Assembly (NCBI GenBank): GCA_015069695.1
Contig: JADCRZ010000055.1
Span: 1-33,805 of the forward strand
DNA: 33,805 nt
Origin: Williamsia sp.
Lineage (GTDB): Bacteria; Bacteroidota; Bacteroidia; Chitinophagales; Chitinophagaceae
Reading direction: 5' to 3'
The position numbers and the translations under genes were made by a program. Numbering within the stretch: the first letter of the stretch is position 1; every line of letters starts with the position of its first letter. Under the pieces are notes generated by a model, which worked only from the letters and a program-made list of their open reading frames with translations, was not told where the DNA came from and did not search any database. Positions 9,005 to 16,795 of the stretch are shown in pieces.

Positions 9005-9739
9005 ATGAAGAAACTGACCGGGTTATTGATTTCTCTTTCTGTAAGTGCGCTTGTGCTGGCCCAGCAGAAACCAAAAGCTGTGGCAAAACCTGCTGCCGCA
9101 AAAGCAACAGGCGGTGCAGCCATGACAACTTCAGTTGATTCTGTTAGCTATGCATTGGGGTTGAGCCTTGCCCAGTTTTACAAACAACAAGGTATCCAGC
9201 GCATCAACACCTCCCTGATCACCAAAGCGATCAACGATGTGATGAAAGACGGGAAACCCCAATTAACTGATGAGCAAATGAACATGTGTATCACCAATTA
9301 TTTACAAAAAGTGAAAACAGAAAAAGCATCTGTAGCAAAAAAAGCCGGAGAAGCTTTTTTAGCGAACAACAAAAAGAATGCGGGTGTGGTAACCTTACCA
9401 AGCGGCCTGCAATACCAAGTAATTACCCAAGGTACCGGTCCCAAGCCGGCCGTGACTGATACGGTCAGATGTCATTACCGCGGAACCCTCATCGACGGAA
9501 CCGTGTTCGACAGTTCTGTAGATCGCGGCCAGCCTGCAGAGTTCCCTGTTGGCGGGGTGATCAGAGGTTGGGTAGAAGCCCTGCCCCTTATGAATGTAGG
9601 CAGCAAATGGAAACTGTTTATTCCCTCCGACCTTGCTTATGGCGACAACCAGGCCGGTCCTACCATTGCTCCCGGTTCGACCCTTATTTTTGAAGTAGAG
9701 CTGCTGGCCATTGTGAATGGCGGAGCCCCTAAACAATAA
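9005..9739 (+). CDS. Exported FKBP-type peptidyl-prolyl isomerase (FkpA/Mip-like)
   Basis: The 244-residue protein has a Sec signal peptide (MKKLTGLLISLSVSALVLA), an Ala/Lys-rich linker, an N-terminal FKBP dimerisation region (VSYALGLSLAQFYKQQGI, about residues 47-115), and a C-terminal FKBP domain (about 140-238) with DTVRCHYRGTLIDGTVFDSS, GGVIRGWVEALPLM and IPSDLAYGD. This is the architecture of FkpA and Mip, periplasmic homodimeric cis-trans prolyl isomerases that assist protein folding. The gene has its own promoter and a strong terminator, so it is probably monocistronic. Confidence 0.93.
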   Translation: MKKLTGLLISLSVSALVLAQQKPKAVAKPAAAKATGGAAMTTSVDSVSYALGLSLAQFYKQQGIQRINTSLITKAINDVMKDGKPQLTDEQMNMCITNYLQKVKTEKASVAKKAGEAFLANNKKNAGVVTLPSGLQYQVITQGTGPKPAVTDTVRCHYRGTLIDGTVFDSSVDRGQPAEFPVGGVIRGWVEALPLMNVGSKWKLFIPSDLAYGDNQAGPTIAPGSTLIFEVELLAIVNGGAPKQ

Positions 9740-9750
9740 GGTCAGCTCTT

Positions 9751-9820
9751 AAAAACAAAACAGCCAATTCCTGTTTGCTGATCGGCTTTCGCAATAGCAG
9801 GAATTGGCCGTTTTGTTTTT
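9751..9820. terminator. Bidirectional terminator between the FKBP and glucan phosphorylase-like genes
   Basis: Arms of 23 nt at 9751-9773 and 9798-9820 are complementary with a single mismatch. The inner stem is GCCAATTCCTG with CAGGAATTGGC, and the outer stem is AAAAACAAAAC with GTTTTGTTTTT. A/T tracts on both sides supply a U-run in either direction, so it can serve both convergent genes. The stem is unusually long (about 22 paired positions). Confidence 0.85.
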
Positions 9821-9829
9821 AATGCTGTT

Positions 9830-11482
9830 CTACTTATACATCAGTTTATAATACTCATCTGCCATCCGGTTTGAATCAAACTGGAAGCGCACATCGCGCA
9901 TGCCGTTCTTGGCCACCTGCCGCCAGGTTTCATGATTGTCATAATAAAGCGGCAAGATTTGATTCTGCAGGATCTCATACAACTTGTTTAGATCGTATTG
10001 ATCCTGCTCCTGTGTATGCATATTTGCATAATCGCCGGGCGGAACGACAAAGCCGTTGTTGCCCTGGTTTACAAATTCAGGAATCCAGCCATCTTCTGTA
10101 GAGAAATTAACCGCGCCGTTCATGGCAGCTGTCATACCGCTGGTGCCGGAAGCTTCGCGGGGTACGCGCGGGTTGTTCAACCAGCAATCGGCTCCCTGCT
10201 TCAGCCGTTTAGACAAGGCCAGTTCGTAGCCGATCACAACCGCTACATTCTTGTAACCTTTGCTCAAATGAACCAGGTGATTAAAGTCGTTGATAGAAGG
10301 ATAGTCCATCGGGTAAGGCTTACCGGCCCAGATGATCTGGATCGGGTACTTTGTATCGCTGGTCAGCCTGTTAAACCGTTCGATGTCTCTGGTAAGCAGG
10401 TCAGCTCTTTTGTACCCGGCAAAACGGCGGGCCCATACAATGGTGAATACATTCGGGTCAAATACCTTTCCTGTCTGATCAGCCACAATTTCAAAAGCCC
10501 GCTTTTTCAGGTACTTCTTCCGGTCATCCCACGCAGCATCATTGCCCTCTTCCATGCTTTTGTACAGCTGCTTATCAGCCCAGTACCGGTAATTCTGCGC
10601 GTTGGTAATAGAAATGATTTCACATACGCCTTCGTACTTGCTCCACATAGCGCGGGAAACCTCGCCATGCAGCTTTGATACGCCATTGGCCAAACGGGCA
10701 AAGCGCAGCGCTACAAGCGAATGATTGAACTGGTCGTCGTGGATGCCGGTGAGTTGCCGGGTTTCGTCCAGCGAAAGTCCGCAGAAATAGCTCATCTTGT
10801 AACAGAGAAAGATGTCGTGCTTTTCGTTGCCGGCTTCTTCCGGGGTATGCGTGGTGAACACCAGGCGCTTTCTTACTTCTTCAATGTTTCCAAACTTGCG
10901 GTACAGGTAGAATGCAGCGCTGATGCCATGTGCTTCATTGAGGTGGTATACTTCAGGGTGGTAGCCCATTTCATCGAGCAGCTTGGCTCCGCCAACACCG
11001 AGCAGGATAAACTGCGCAACCTTGGTAGCGATGTTCGCATCGTACAACCGGTGCGTGATGGTTTGAGATACATAATCGTTCTCCGGCACATCGGTGCTCA
11101 ACAAAAAGAGCGGGGCTGATTTAAAAGTTTCCGGGTTGAGATAGTATACTTTTACCCAAACCGGTGATTCGTGGATCGGGATTTGAAATTTTATACCTGT
11201 GTCCTCCAGAAAAGCATAATTTTTTTCCATCCAGCTAACCTGCAGGGTTTGATCCTGGTTGCGGCTCTGGTCGTAATATCCATACTTCCATAGAATACCG
11301 ATGCCGATCATGTTCTGCCTTAGCTCGTATGCACTGCGCAGGTGCGAGCCAGACAAGAATCCCAGACCGCCACTGTAAATTTTCAGTGGTTGGTGTACCG
11401 CAAATTCCATCGAAAAATAAGCTACCTTCCTTGCGTACCGGTCATCTATCGGATACGGAATTCTAAAATTTCTGAAGTTCAT
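9830..11482 (-). CDS. glgP: Alpha-glucan phosphorylase-like protein (GT35, short type) lacking the PLP lysine
   Basis: GT35 phosphorylases release glucose-1-phosphate from the non-reducing ends of glycogen or maltodextrin, using pyridoxal phosphate. The 550-residue protein fits the short bacterial/archaeal branch (TIGR02094-like): N-terminal VAYFSMEFAVHQPLKIYSGGLGFLSG, HLNEAHGISAAFYL, TTHTPEEAGNEKHD, and TIVWARRFAGYKRADLL in the sugar-phosphate half. The PLP loop reads PREASGTSGMTAAMNG; the position of the Schiff-base lysine (Lys680 in rabbit muscle enzyme, GTGNMK) is Thr451, codon ACA at 10130-10132. The rest of the loop is well conserved, so a frameshift is unlikely. It may be inactive as a phosphorylase, use another mechanism, or represent a clade-wide variant. 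No other glycogen gene is adjacent. Confidence 0.85.
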   Translation of the reverse strand: MNFRNFRIPYPIDDRYARKVAYFSMEFAVHQPLKIYSGGLGFLSGSHLRSAYELRQNMIGIGILWKYGYYDQSRNQDQTLQVSWMEKNYAFLEDTGIKFQIPIHESPVWVKVYYLNPETFKSAPLFLLSTDVPENDYVSQTITHRLYDANIATKVAQFILLGVGGAKLLDEMGYHPEVYHLNEAHGISAAFYLYRKFGNIEEVRKRLVFTTHTPEEAGNEKHDIFLCYKMSYFCGLSLDETRQLTGIHDDQFNHSLVALRFARLANGVSKLHGEVSRAMWSKYEGVCEIISITNAQNYRYWADKQLYKSMEEGNDAAWDDRKKYLKKRAFEIVADQTGKVFDPNVFTIVWARRFAGYKRADLLTRDIERFNRLTSDTKYPIQIIWAGKPYPMDYPSINDFNHLVHLSKGYKNVAVVIGYELALSKRLKQGADCWLNNPRVPREASGTSGMTAAMNGAVNFSTEDGWIPEFVNQGNNGFVVPPGDYANMHTQEQDQYDLNKLYEILQNQILPLYYDNHETWRQVAKNGMRDVRFQFDSNRMADEYYKLMYK

Positions 11483-11595
11483 TGGTAAAATTTCTATAAG
11501 TGTAAAATCAAGATTTCGGCAAAATAAGTGATAAAAAAATAAATCACTCCATTTTAAAACGGGGTTCTTAAAAAGTTTAGTATACGGGGAAGGAT

Positions 11596-12579
11596 TTAGT
11601 GAGCCGGGTTCTTTTTCTTTTTTCGCGCTGGTGGCGCTTCTGCTTTCTTGCTGTAAGAGCCCTCAAAAAAGCATTTTATACCGCGGTAAGAGCCGCATGC
11701 TTCTGCTTCTTTTAAAGAAACCCGGTTGCCGGAAAAATTAAGTTCCAGTACGCAGGGATTGCCATTGGCGCGGTATACAGCCGTTTTTGCACCACTGATG
11801 GATGCTTCTCCTTTTAGCTCACCGGTACATTCGCCGCCATTCTTTTCAAAGTGTATAAAAAAAAGCAGGGTGCTTGCATTCTTGCCATCGCGCACAGACA
11901 CAAAATTTCTTTTGTCTTTTATATAATCGCCGGAAAATTTTCCTGTGTGCGGGAAGGTATCAAGCGGATTGATGACGTCCTGTACCTGGTTGGCTATGCC
12001 TTCATCGGTCACGATCTTACTGAATTCATGGGCCTCCCCGTTCAGGATATATACATTCCTCAACTCGTTCACTGATTCGTCGTCTCCCACTTGCTCAAAA
12101 GTTTGTGACACAGTATACTTTTTATCCATTCCGCCTTTCTGATACGGCATAGAATTTTTATTGGATGAGATCAGGGCCAGTCCGGCCACAAATCGCTGCT
12201 CTTTGTCAAAAGCCAGTATATACCCCACTTTTTTAGCAGGGGCAACAGCCTTTACAAACAAGTATGTTTCCGCGTTTTTTACAGACACCTTTCCCAGCGG
12301 ATACATCATGGGCTTGAGCTTGCCAAACTGTTTGCTTAAGAAAGAGTCGGGAACAAACTGGGTAAATGCGGGGTAGTCGATCGATGCTGAGTCGGTTTCT
12401 TTTTTATTGAGCATGCTGTCAGTAACCTGGAACGGAAGGGTTGCAGGAGAGAAAAAGTCGATAAAGTCTGCCACGGTCTTGGCATCGCCCGTCTCCAGCT
12501 TTGTCTTCTTGCCCTTGCAATGAACCAGCAATGTGCTTATCAGCAGCAATGCCAGCAGGTTGGTTAGTGTACGCATCAT
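11596..12579 (-). CDS. Lipoprotein of unknown function
   Basis: The 327-residue protein starts with a lipoprotein signal, hydrophobic core LLALLLISTLLVHC with the lipobox cysteine at about residue 21, followed by the basic KGKK. The mature part has no family I recognise. It contains a repetitive beta-type pattern, two C-terminal cysteine-bearing motifs (EACGSYRGIKCFFEGSY, GGECTGELKGEAS) and a Lys/Pro-rich tail (ARKKKKNPAH). A minus-strand -7 box TATTTTTG (12594-12601) sits 14 nt upstream of the start. It is divergent from mntR, so its promoter is within about 50-100 bp of the mntR operator and could be affected by it. Confidence 0.75.
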   Translation of the reverse strand: MMRTLTNLLALLLISTLLVHCKGKKTKLETGDAKTVADFIDFFSPATLPFQVTDSMLNKKETDSASIDYPAFTQFVPDSFLSKQFGKLKPMMYPLGKVSVKNAETYLFVKAVAPAKKVGYILAFDKEQRFVAGLALISSNKNSMPYQKGGMDKKYTVSQTFEQVGDDESVNELRNVYILNGEAHEFSKIVTDEGIANQVQDVINPLDTFPHTGKFSGDYIKDKRNFVSVRDGKNASTLLFFIHFEKNGGECTGELKGEASISGAKTAVYRANGNPCVLELNFSGNRVSLKEAEACGSYRGIKCFFEGSYSKKAEAPPARKKKKNPAH

Positions 12580-12593
12580 GGTATAATGTTCGC

Positions 12594-12601
12594 CAAAAAT
12601 A
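12594..12601 (-). promoter_or_regulatory. -7 promoter box of the 11596-12579 lipoprotein gene
   Basis: Read on the minus strand the sequence is TATTTTTG, a full TAnnTTTG match ending 14 nt before the ATG at 12579. No convincing -33 TTG is seen at 19-21 nt. Confidence 0.45.
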
Positions 12602-12647
12602 AAGGTAAGTTATCAACTTGGAAGGGGAACTTCCGGAGAGCTTTCTG

Positions 12648-12669
12648 TTTTTTAGATCTATCTAAAAAA
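12648..12669. promoter_or_regulatory. Probable MntR operator, perfect 10-bp inverted repeat
   Basis: TTTTTTAGAT (12648-12657) and ATCTAAAAAA (12660-12669) form a perfect inverted repeat around CT. It lies 79-100 bp upstream of mntR in the divergent intergenic region. DtxR/MntR repressors bind AT-rich palindromes of about this size, commonly in front of their own gene, so autoregulation of mntR-mntH by manganese is the simplest reading. The assignment rests on location and symmetry, not on a known consensus for this clade. Confidence 0.55.
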
Positions 12670-12673
12670 TTTA

Positions 12674-12687
12674 TTAGGCTTGCTTAA
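12674..12687. promoter_or_regulatory. Second, imperfect palindrome in the mntR upstream region
   Basis: TTAGGC (12674-12679), TT, GCTTAA (12682-12687) is a palindrome with one mismatch; the half-site TTAGGC resembles the DtxR-type half-site TTAGG(T/C). It starts five bases after the perfect repeat at 12648-12669, giving two tandem candidate sites on the mntR side. Confidence 0.4.
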
Positions 12688-12747
12688 AATAGATTTTTTC
12701 TTTATTTTCATGCATCTTTCTGCATTAGCGTCAAAAATGCTTGAACC

Positions 12748-13437
12748 ATGAAATACTCTGCCAGCAAAGAAAATTACCTCAAAGCCGTGTTTCACCTGCA
12801 GCAGGCACAGGGCACCGTAAGCACCAACGCACTGGCTGCAGCCATGCAAACCCGTGCAGCTTCTGTAACAGACATGCTTAAAAAGCTGAAGTCGCAAAAG
12901 CTGCTCCAGTATGAGCGGTACAAGGGTGTGAAGCTGACGGCAGAAGGAAAAAGGCTGGCCATCCATATCGTGCGCAAGCACCGCCTGTGGGAGTATTTTT
13001 TGGTAGACAAGCTGGGCTTTGGCTGGGAAGAAGTGCATGAGATGGCAGAAGAGCTGGAACACATCAGCAGCAAAAAGCTGATAGACCGCCTGGAAGAGTA
13101 CCTGGGCTTTCCGGATACCGATCCGCACGGTGATCCGATTCCGGATAACCAGGGCAGGATGCGGGTCAGCAAAGCAGTTCAACTGCAGGAGCTGCCTGTT
13201 CGAACCACCTGTATCATCAGCCATGTTGGTGACCAGTCGGCTGAAATCATGGAGCTGCTCAACCACCTGCGGCTTACCATTGGCACCCGGCTGGAGGTAA
13301 AAAGAAAATTCAGCTTTGACCAGTCGCTGGAAGTGATGCTGCCGGATGAATCGCTGATCACCATCAGCCAGCACCTTTCCAGCAACCTGTTTGTAAAACC
13401 CGAGAAAAATTTAGCCCTGTCTGGTCCCGAATCGTGA
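12748..13437 (+). CDS. mntR: Manganese-responsive DtxR-family repressor (MntR-like)
   Basis: The 229-residue protein has an N-terminal winged helix (YSASKENYLKAVFHLQQ ... RAASVTDMLKKLKSQKLL), a metal-binding/dimerisation domain and a C-terminal FeoA/SH3-like domain (about 150-225). Metal ligands readable against DtxR are HxxxE in RKHRLWEYF and the block VHEMAEELEH (His97, Glu98, Glu101, Glu104, His105). Where iron-type DtxR has Cys102, this protein has Glu101, as in Bacillus subtilis MntR (Glu99), which favours manganese. The next gene, 41 bp on, is an Nramp transporter, supporting that role. It is longer than B. subtilis MntR (142 residues) because of the C-terminal domain. Confidence 0.9.
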   Translation: MKYSASKENYLKAVFHLQQAQGTVSTNALAAAMQTRAASVTDMLKKLKSQKLLQYERYKGVKLTAEGKRLAIHIVRKHRLWEYFLVDKLGFGWEEVHEMAEELEHISSKKLIDRLEEYLGFPDTDPHGDPIPDNQGRMRVSKAVQLQELPVRTTCIISHVGDQSAEIMELLNHLRLTIGTRLEVKRKFSFDQSLEVMLPDESLITISQHLSSNLFVKPEKNLALSGPES

Positions 13438-13478
13438 AGCGGTTTCGTGCAGAATGATCAGTCAATCAAAATTGAGCG

Positions 13479-15359
13479 ATGAACAAGTTAGTAAAAGATG
13501 TTTCTCTCGAAGATGTCCATGAAAGTGTAGATACCACCAAATCTGTCGGCACGCTTAAAAAGATCCTTGCATTTTTCGGCCCTGCATATCTTGTCAGTGT
13601 TGGTTATATGGACCCCGGCAACTGGGCCACCGACCTGGCCGGCGGCAGCAAATTCGGGTACACACTGATCTGGGTCCTGCTGATGAGCAACCTGATGGCC
13701 TTGCTGCTGCAGAGCCTGGCTGCCCGCCTGGGCATTGTAAGGGGCCGCGACCTCGCACAGGCCAACCGTGAGCTATACCCTGATTATGTAAATTTTATTC
13801 TCTACATTTTTGCGGAAGTTGCCATAGCAGCCACTGACCTGGCTGAAGTGCTGGGTATGGCCATTGGTATCCACCTGCTTACAGGCATTCCGCTGTTGTA
13901 TGGCGTGCTGATCACCGTGCTGGATACCCTGATCCTGCTCCTGCTGCAAAACCTGGGCATGCGGAAGATGGAAGCTTTTATTGTGGCCCTGGTCAGTATC
14001 ATCGGACTGTCTTTTCTCGCGGAAATGATCTTTGCCAGGCCCCAATTGGGAGAAGTTGTTTCCGGCCTGATACCCAGCATACCCAACAGCGAGGCCTTGT
14101 ACATTGCTATTGGTATCATTGGTGCCACCGTAATGCCGCACAACCTTTACCTGCATTCGGCGCTGGTTCAAACCAGAAAAATAAAGAGGGACCAGCAAGG
14201 CATCCGCCACGCGATCAGGATGAACGTGCTGGACAGTTTTATTGCCCTCAACCTGGCTTTCTTCGTTAATGCGGCCATCCTGATTCTGGCTGCTACCGTG
14301 TTTTTCAAGAATGGGAGAACCGATATAGCAGAGATCAAAGATGCCCACCAGTTGCTCGCCCCCCTGCTGGGAAAAAGCATTGCACCTACCTTGTTTGCCA
14401 TTGCCCTGATCGCTGCGGGGCAGAGCTCTACCATCACCGGAACCCTGGCCGGGCAAATCGTGATGGAAGGTTACCTGCGGCTCCGCATCAATCCCTGGTT
14501 AAGAAGGCTGCTGACCCGCCTGCTTGCAATCCTTCCTGCTGTGATCGTGATTGTGCTGTATGGCGACCAGAAAGTGGATGCGCTCCTGATCTTTAGCCAG
14601 GTGGTGCTGAGCTTACAGCTGGGGTTTGCCATCATTCCGCTGATTCATTTCGTGAGCGATAAGAACAAAATGCAATCCTTCCATATAAAGCCTTTTCTCC
14701 AGCTTCTTTCCTGGATCGTAACAACCATCCTGGTGGTGCTGAATCTGAAAATGATCGTTGGAGAAGTGGCGCAATTTTTACAGGCTCCGCATGCGCTCTT
14801 TTTTAAATTCCTGGTTGTGACTGCAGCCCTTTTATTTACCGCTTTGTTGCTGGTTGTGATCATCTATCCCCTGCTGCACAGAAAGCGGAACCTGCCCCGC
14901 ATCACCATCCATCCTGAACCGCGCGTGCTCCAGGAACTCAGCGTGTTGCCTTTCCGCAAAGTAGCGGTGGCGCTGGATTTCAGCCGGCATGATCAGACCG
15001 TACTGGCTTTTGCCCTGGCGCAGGGAAACCCACAGAGTTCTTTTCATCTGATCCATATAGTGGAAAGCGCTTCGGCCAATATGCTGGGAGCCGGATCAGG
15101 TGATTTTGAAACGCAGGCCGATGAAGAGCAGATGGACTCCTACGTGCAGCAACTTGTAGCAAAAGGGTTTGCCACAACGGGTACCCTGGGATATAAAAAC
15201 CGGCACAAGGAAATCATCCGGATCGTGCGGGAACAAAAAGCAGACCTGCTGGTGATGGGCGCCCATGGCCATTCAGGTGTAAAAGACTGGCTGTACGGAA
15301 CTACCATCAACAGGGTGCGGCACGACCTGAAGATCCCGATCCTGGTGGTAAGTGTGTAA
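13479..15359 (+). CDS. mntH: Nramp divalent metal transporter fused to a universal stress protein domain
   Basis: The 626-residue protein joins an Nramp/MntH proton-coupled Mn2+ importer (about residues 25-460, 11-12 helices) to a cytoplasmic UspA domain (about 492-626). All four substrate ligands of Deinococcus Nramp (Asp56, Asn59, Ala227, Met230) are present at a constant offset: Asp45 and Asn48 in GYMDPGNW, Ala216 and Met219 in ATVMPHNL. The Usp part has the complete nucleotide motif G-2x-G-9x-G-(S/T): Gly594, Gly597, Gly607, Thr608, so ATP binding is likely. It follows mntR in an operon. The fusion suggests nucleotide-dependent control of metal uptake, which is inference. Stand-alone MntH is about 410-450 residues. 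Confidence 0.95.
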   Translation: MNKLVKDVSLEDVHESVDTTKSVGTLKKILAFFGPAYLVSVGYMDPGNWATDLAGGSKFGYTLIWVLLMSNLMALLLQSLAARLGIVRGRDLAQANRELYPDYVNFILYIFAEVAIAATDLAEVLGMAIGIHLLTGIPLLYGVLITVLDTLILLLLQNLGMRKMEAFIVALVSIIGLSFLAEMIFARPQLGEVVSGLIPSIPNSEALYIAIGIIGATVMPHNLYLHSALVQTRKIKRDQQGIRHAIRMNVLDSFIALNLAFFVNAAILILAATVFFKNGRTDIAEIKDAHQLLAPLLGKSIAPTLFAIALIAAGQSSTITGTLAGQIVMEGYLRLRINPWLRRLLTRLLAILPAVIVIVLYGDQKVDALLIFSQVVLSLQLGFAIIPLIHFVSDKNKMQSFHIKPFLQLLSWIVTTILVVLNLKMIVGEVAQFLQAPHALFFKFLVVTAALLFTALLLVVIIYPLLHRKRNLPRITIHPEPRVLQELSVLPFRKVAVALDFSRHDQTVLAFALAQGNPQSSFHLIHIVESASANMLGAGSGDFETQADEEQMDSYVQQLVAKGFATTGTLGYKNRHKEIIRIVREQKADLLVMGAHGHSGVKDWLYGTTINRVRHDLKIPILVVSV

Positions 15360-15368
15360 GTATCCTGC

Positions 15369-15992
15369 CTACTGGCTCTTTTTGTTTTTGAGCAGGTGTT
15401 TGAGCCGGCTGAAGGTTTCCGGCTTGATGTTCAGGTAAGAGGCAATGTATTTTTGCGGCACTCTTTGCAGCATGTCGGCATGTTTCTCTACATAGTTCAT
15501 AAAGCGTTCGCGGGTCGTGCTTTTGAGCTGGTAAAAATCACGGTGGTCTTTTTTGATGAACATGCGCGTAACGATCATCCGGCCCAACCGCTCCATCTTC
15601 GGGTATAGCTCAAAAACTTTCTGGAGGTTGTCATAACTCAAAGAAAACAGGATGGTGGGCTCAATCGTTTCCACCAAAGATTCTGAAGGCGTTTGCGTGT
15701 GAAAGGAAATCTCGGAATGAATGATATGCCCTTCTCCTGAAATCTGCAAGGTTACGTCGTTCTTGCCTACAATGATGTATTTCCTTACCAGTCCCTTCAT
15801 GATAATATTGAAGTAATTATCTACTTCGCCCCGGTTCAGAACCAGTTGCTTTTTCTGAAATGTGCGGATTTCAATATAAGGCACCAGCAGTTGCAGGTCT
15901 TCTTCCGTAAACGGCATGAAGAGGTTAAAATACTGGTGTACACGCTTCAGGTAATTTTTCTGTGCATCATCTTGTTGCTGGTGGGGTGTCAT
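15369..15992 (-). CDS. Crp/Fnr-family transcriptional regulator (copy 1 of a tandem pair)
   Basis: The 207-residue protein has a cyclic-nucleotide-binding-fold sensor domain (about 25-140; FQKKQLVLNRGEVDNYFNIIMKGLVRKY) and a short C-terminal helix-turn-helix VPQKYIASYLNIKPETFSRLKHLL. The phosphate-binding cassette Arg of cAMP-binding CRP is not evident and there is no Fnr cysteine cluster, so the ligand is unknown. It is clearly paralogous to the next gene (MERLGR, RVPQK, ASYLNIKPETFSR blocks shared) and lies only 6 bp downstream of it, so the pair is co-transcribed. It converges with mntH across 9 bp. Confidence 0.9.
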   Translation of the reverse strand: MTPHQQQDDAQKNYLKRVHQYFNLFMPFTEEDLQLLVPYIEIRTFQKKQLVLNRGEVDNYFNIIMKGLVRKYIIVGKNDVTLQISGEGHIIHSEISFHTQTPSESLVETIEPTILFSLSYDNLQKVFELYPKMERLGRMIVTRMFIKKDHRDFYQLKSTTRERFMNYVEKHADMLQRVPQKYIASYLNIKPETFSRLKHLLKNKKSQ

Positions 15993-15998
15993 AATTGG

Positions 15999-16625
15999 CT
16001 AATGCTGAACAACGGTTTTGTTTTTCTGCAGATGGGAATGGGAGGATTTCTGTGCCAGCAGGTGCTTGTAGCGGCTGAATGTTTCTGGTTTGATGTTGAG
16101 GTAAGAAGCAAGCGATTTTTGCGGAACCCGCAGGAGCAGGTCAGGATTATTGGACACAAAAGAAAGAAAGCGTTGTTTGGGGCTCAGTTTGATCCGATTG
16201 TACTCCCAGTGTTCTTTTTGCAAGAACCAATCGGTGATCACCAGCCGGCCCAGCCGTTCCATTTTAGGATTGCTTTTGTATATCCGCTCGAGGTTTTCCC
16301 GGGAAAAAGAAACCACGGATACCGGCTCAAACGTTTCAACAGCATAATCCGAAAGAGAACCGGACAGGAAGGCAACAGATGAACTGATCAGGTCCCCTTC
16401 CCGCGCGATCTGGGTGATAATTTCTTTGTTGCGGCTGCCGTAGAAAAATTTTTTCAGCACCCCTTTTACAACAAAGTTGATATAAGCCTCTGGTTCGCCG
16501 ATATTGATCAGCCTGATTCTTTTGTCGAAATGGCGCAGTTCGGCATATTGCTCCAGGCCGGAAAGCTCTTCCAGCGACAGATGGACAAAACGGCGCAAAT
16601 ATTGAAACAGCAGGTCTTTCATCAT
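15999..16625 (-). CDS. Crp/Fnr-family transcriptional regulator (copy 2 of a tandem pair)
   Basis: A 208-residue paralogue of the adjacent regulator with the same two-domain layout: sensor barrel (FDKRIRLINIGEPEAYINFVVKGVLKKFF) and HTH VPQKSLASYLNIKPETFSRYKHLL. The start is placed at the first ATG of an ATGATG pair (16625; 16622 is also possible), which matches the length of copy 1; an upstream in-frame ATG at 16646 falls in the promoter/operator region. It is the promoter-proximal gene. Regulators of this type in Bacteroidota often control nearby or stress genes, but the target here is not evident. Confidence 0.9.
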   Translation of the reverse strand: MMKDLLFQYLRRFVHLSLEELSGLEQYAELRHFDKRIRLINIGEPEAYINFVVKGVLKKFFYGSRNKEIITQIAREGDLISSSVAFLSGSLSDYAVETFEPVSVVSFSRENLERIYKSNPKMERLGRLVITDWFLQKEHWEYNRIKLSPKQRFLSFVSNNPDLLLRVPQKSLASYLNIKPETFSRYKHLLAQKSSHSHLQKNKTVVQH

Positions 16626-16643
16626 TGCAATATAAGTACAAAC

Positions 16644-16685
16644 CAATATATCATTTTATATTGTTCGCGCAAAACGTATGCATAT
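16644..16685 (-). promoter_or_regulatory. Promoter and possible operator of the Crp/Fnr pair
   Basis: On the minus strand TTTTG (ending at 16671) is followed after 19 nt by TATATTGG, a 7-of-8 match to TAnnTTTG. An inverted repeat CAATATA (16644-16650), six bases, TATATTG (16657-16663) overlaps this -7 region, and a further direct copy of CAATATA lies at 16628-16634. The 6-bp spacer is the geometry of CRP-type sites, so autoregulation is possible. The region is AT-rich, so chance symmetry is a real alternative. Confidence 0.35.
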
Positions 16686-16759
16686 TTCAATCATGCGTCT
16701 TGATCCAGCAGCAGCGCCGGTTGTAATAAAAAGCTGTTTTTTAAGTCCCCCTTTTCCTG

Positions 16760-16767
16760 TAGGTTTG
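16760..16767 (+). promoter_or_regulatory. Candidate -7 box for icd
   Basis: TAGGTTTG matches TAnnTTTG and ends 28 nt before the icd ATG at 16796. No matching -33 element is visible (a T-run lies at the expected place). Confidence 0.4.
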
Positions 16768-16795
16768 CTCACTTGATCACCCAAAATAATGCTGC

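Noticed and set aside
9998-10678. 226-residue open frame on the plus strand inside the glucan phosphorylase-like gene
   Set aside because: Antisense shadow of a conserved enzyme; composition is not protein-like and no promoter or start context is seen.
12658-13374. 238-residue open frame on the minus strand through mntR and its upstream region
   Set aside because: Antisense to mntR and overlapping its candidate operators; no motif is recognisable.
13773-14456. Long open frame on the minus strand inside mntH (about 227 residues)
   Set aside because: It is antisense to a clearly conserved Nramp domain and has a low-complexity Gln/Asp/Gly-rich composition caused by mntH codon bias; no start context or domain.
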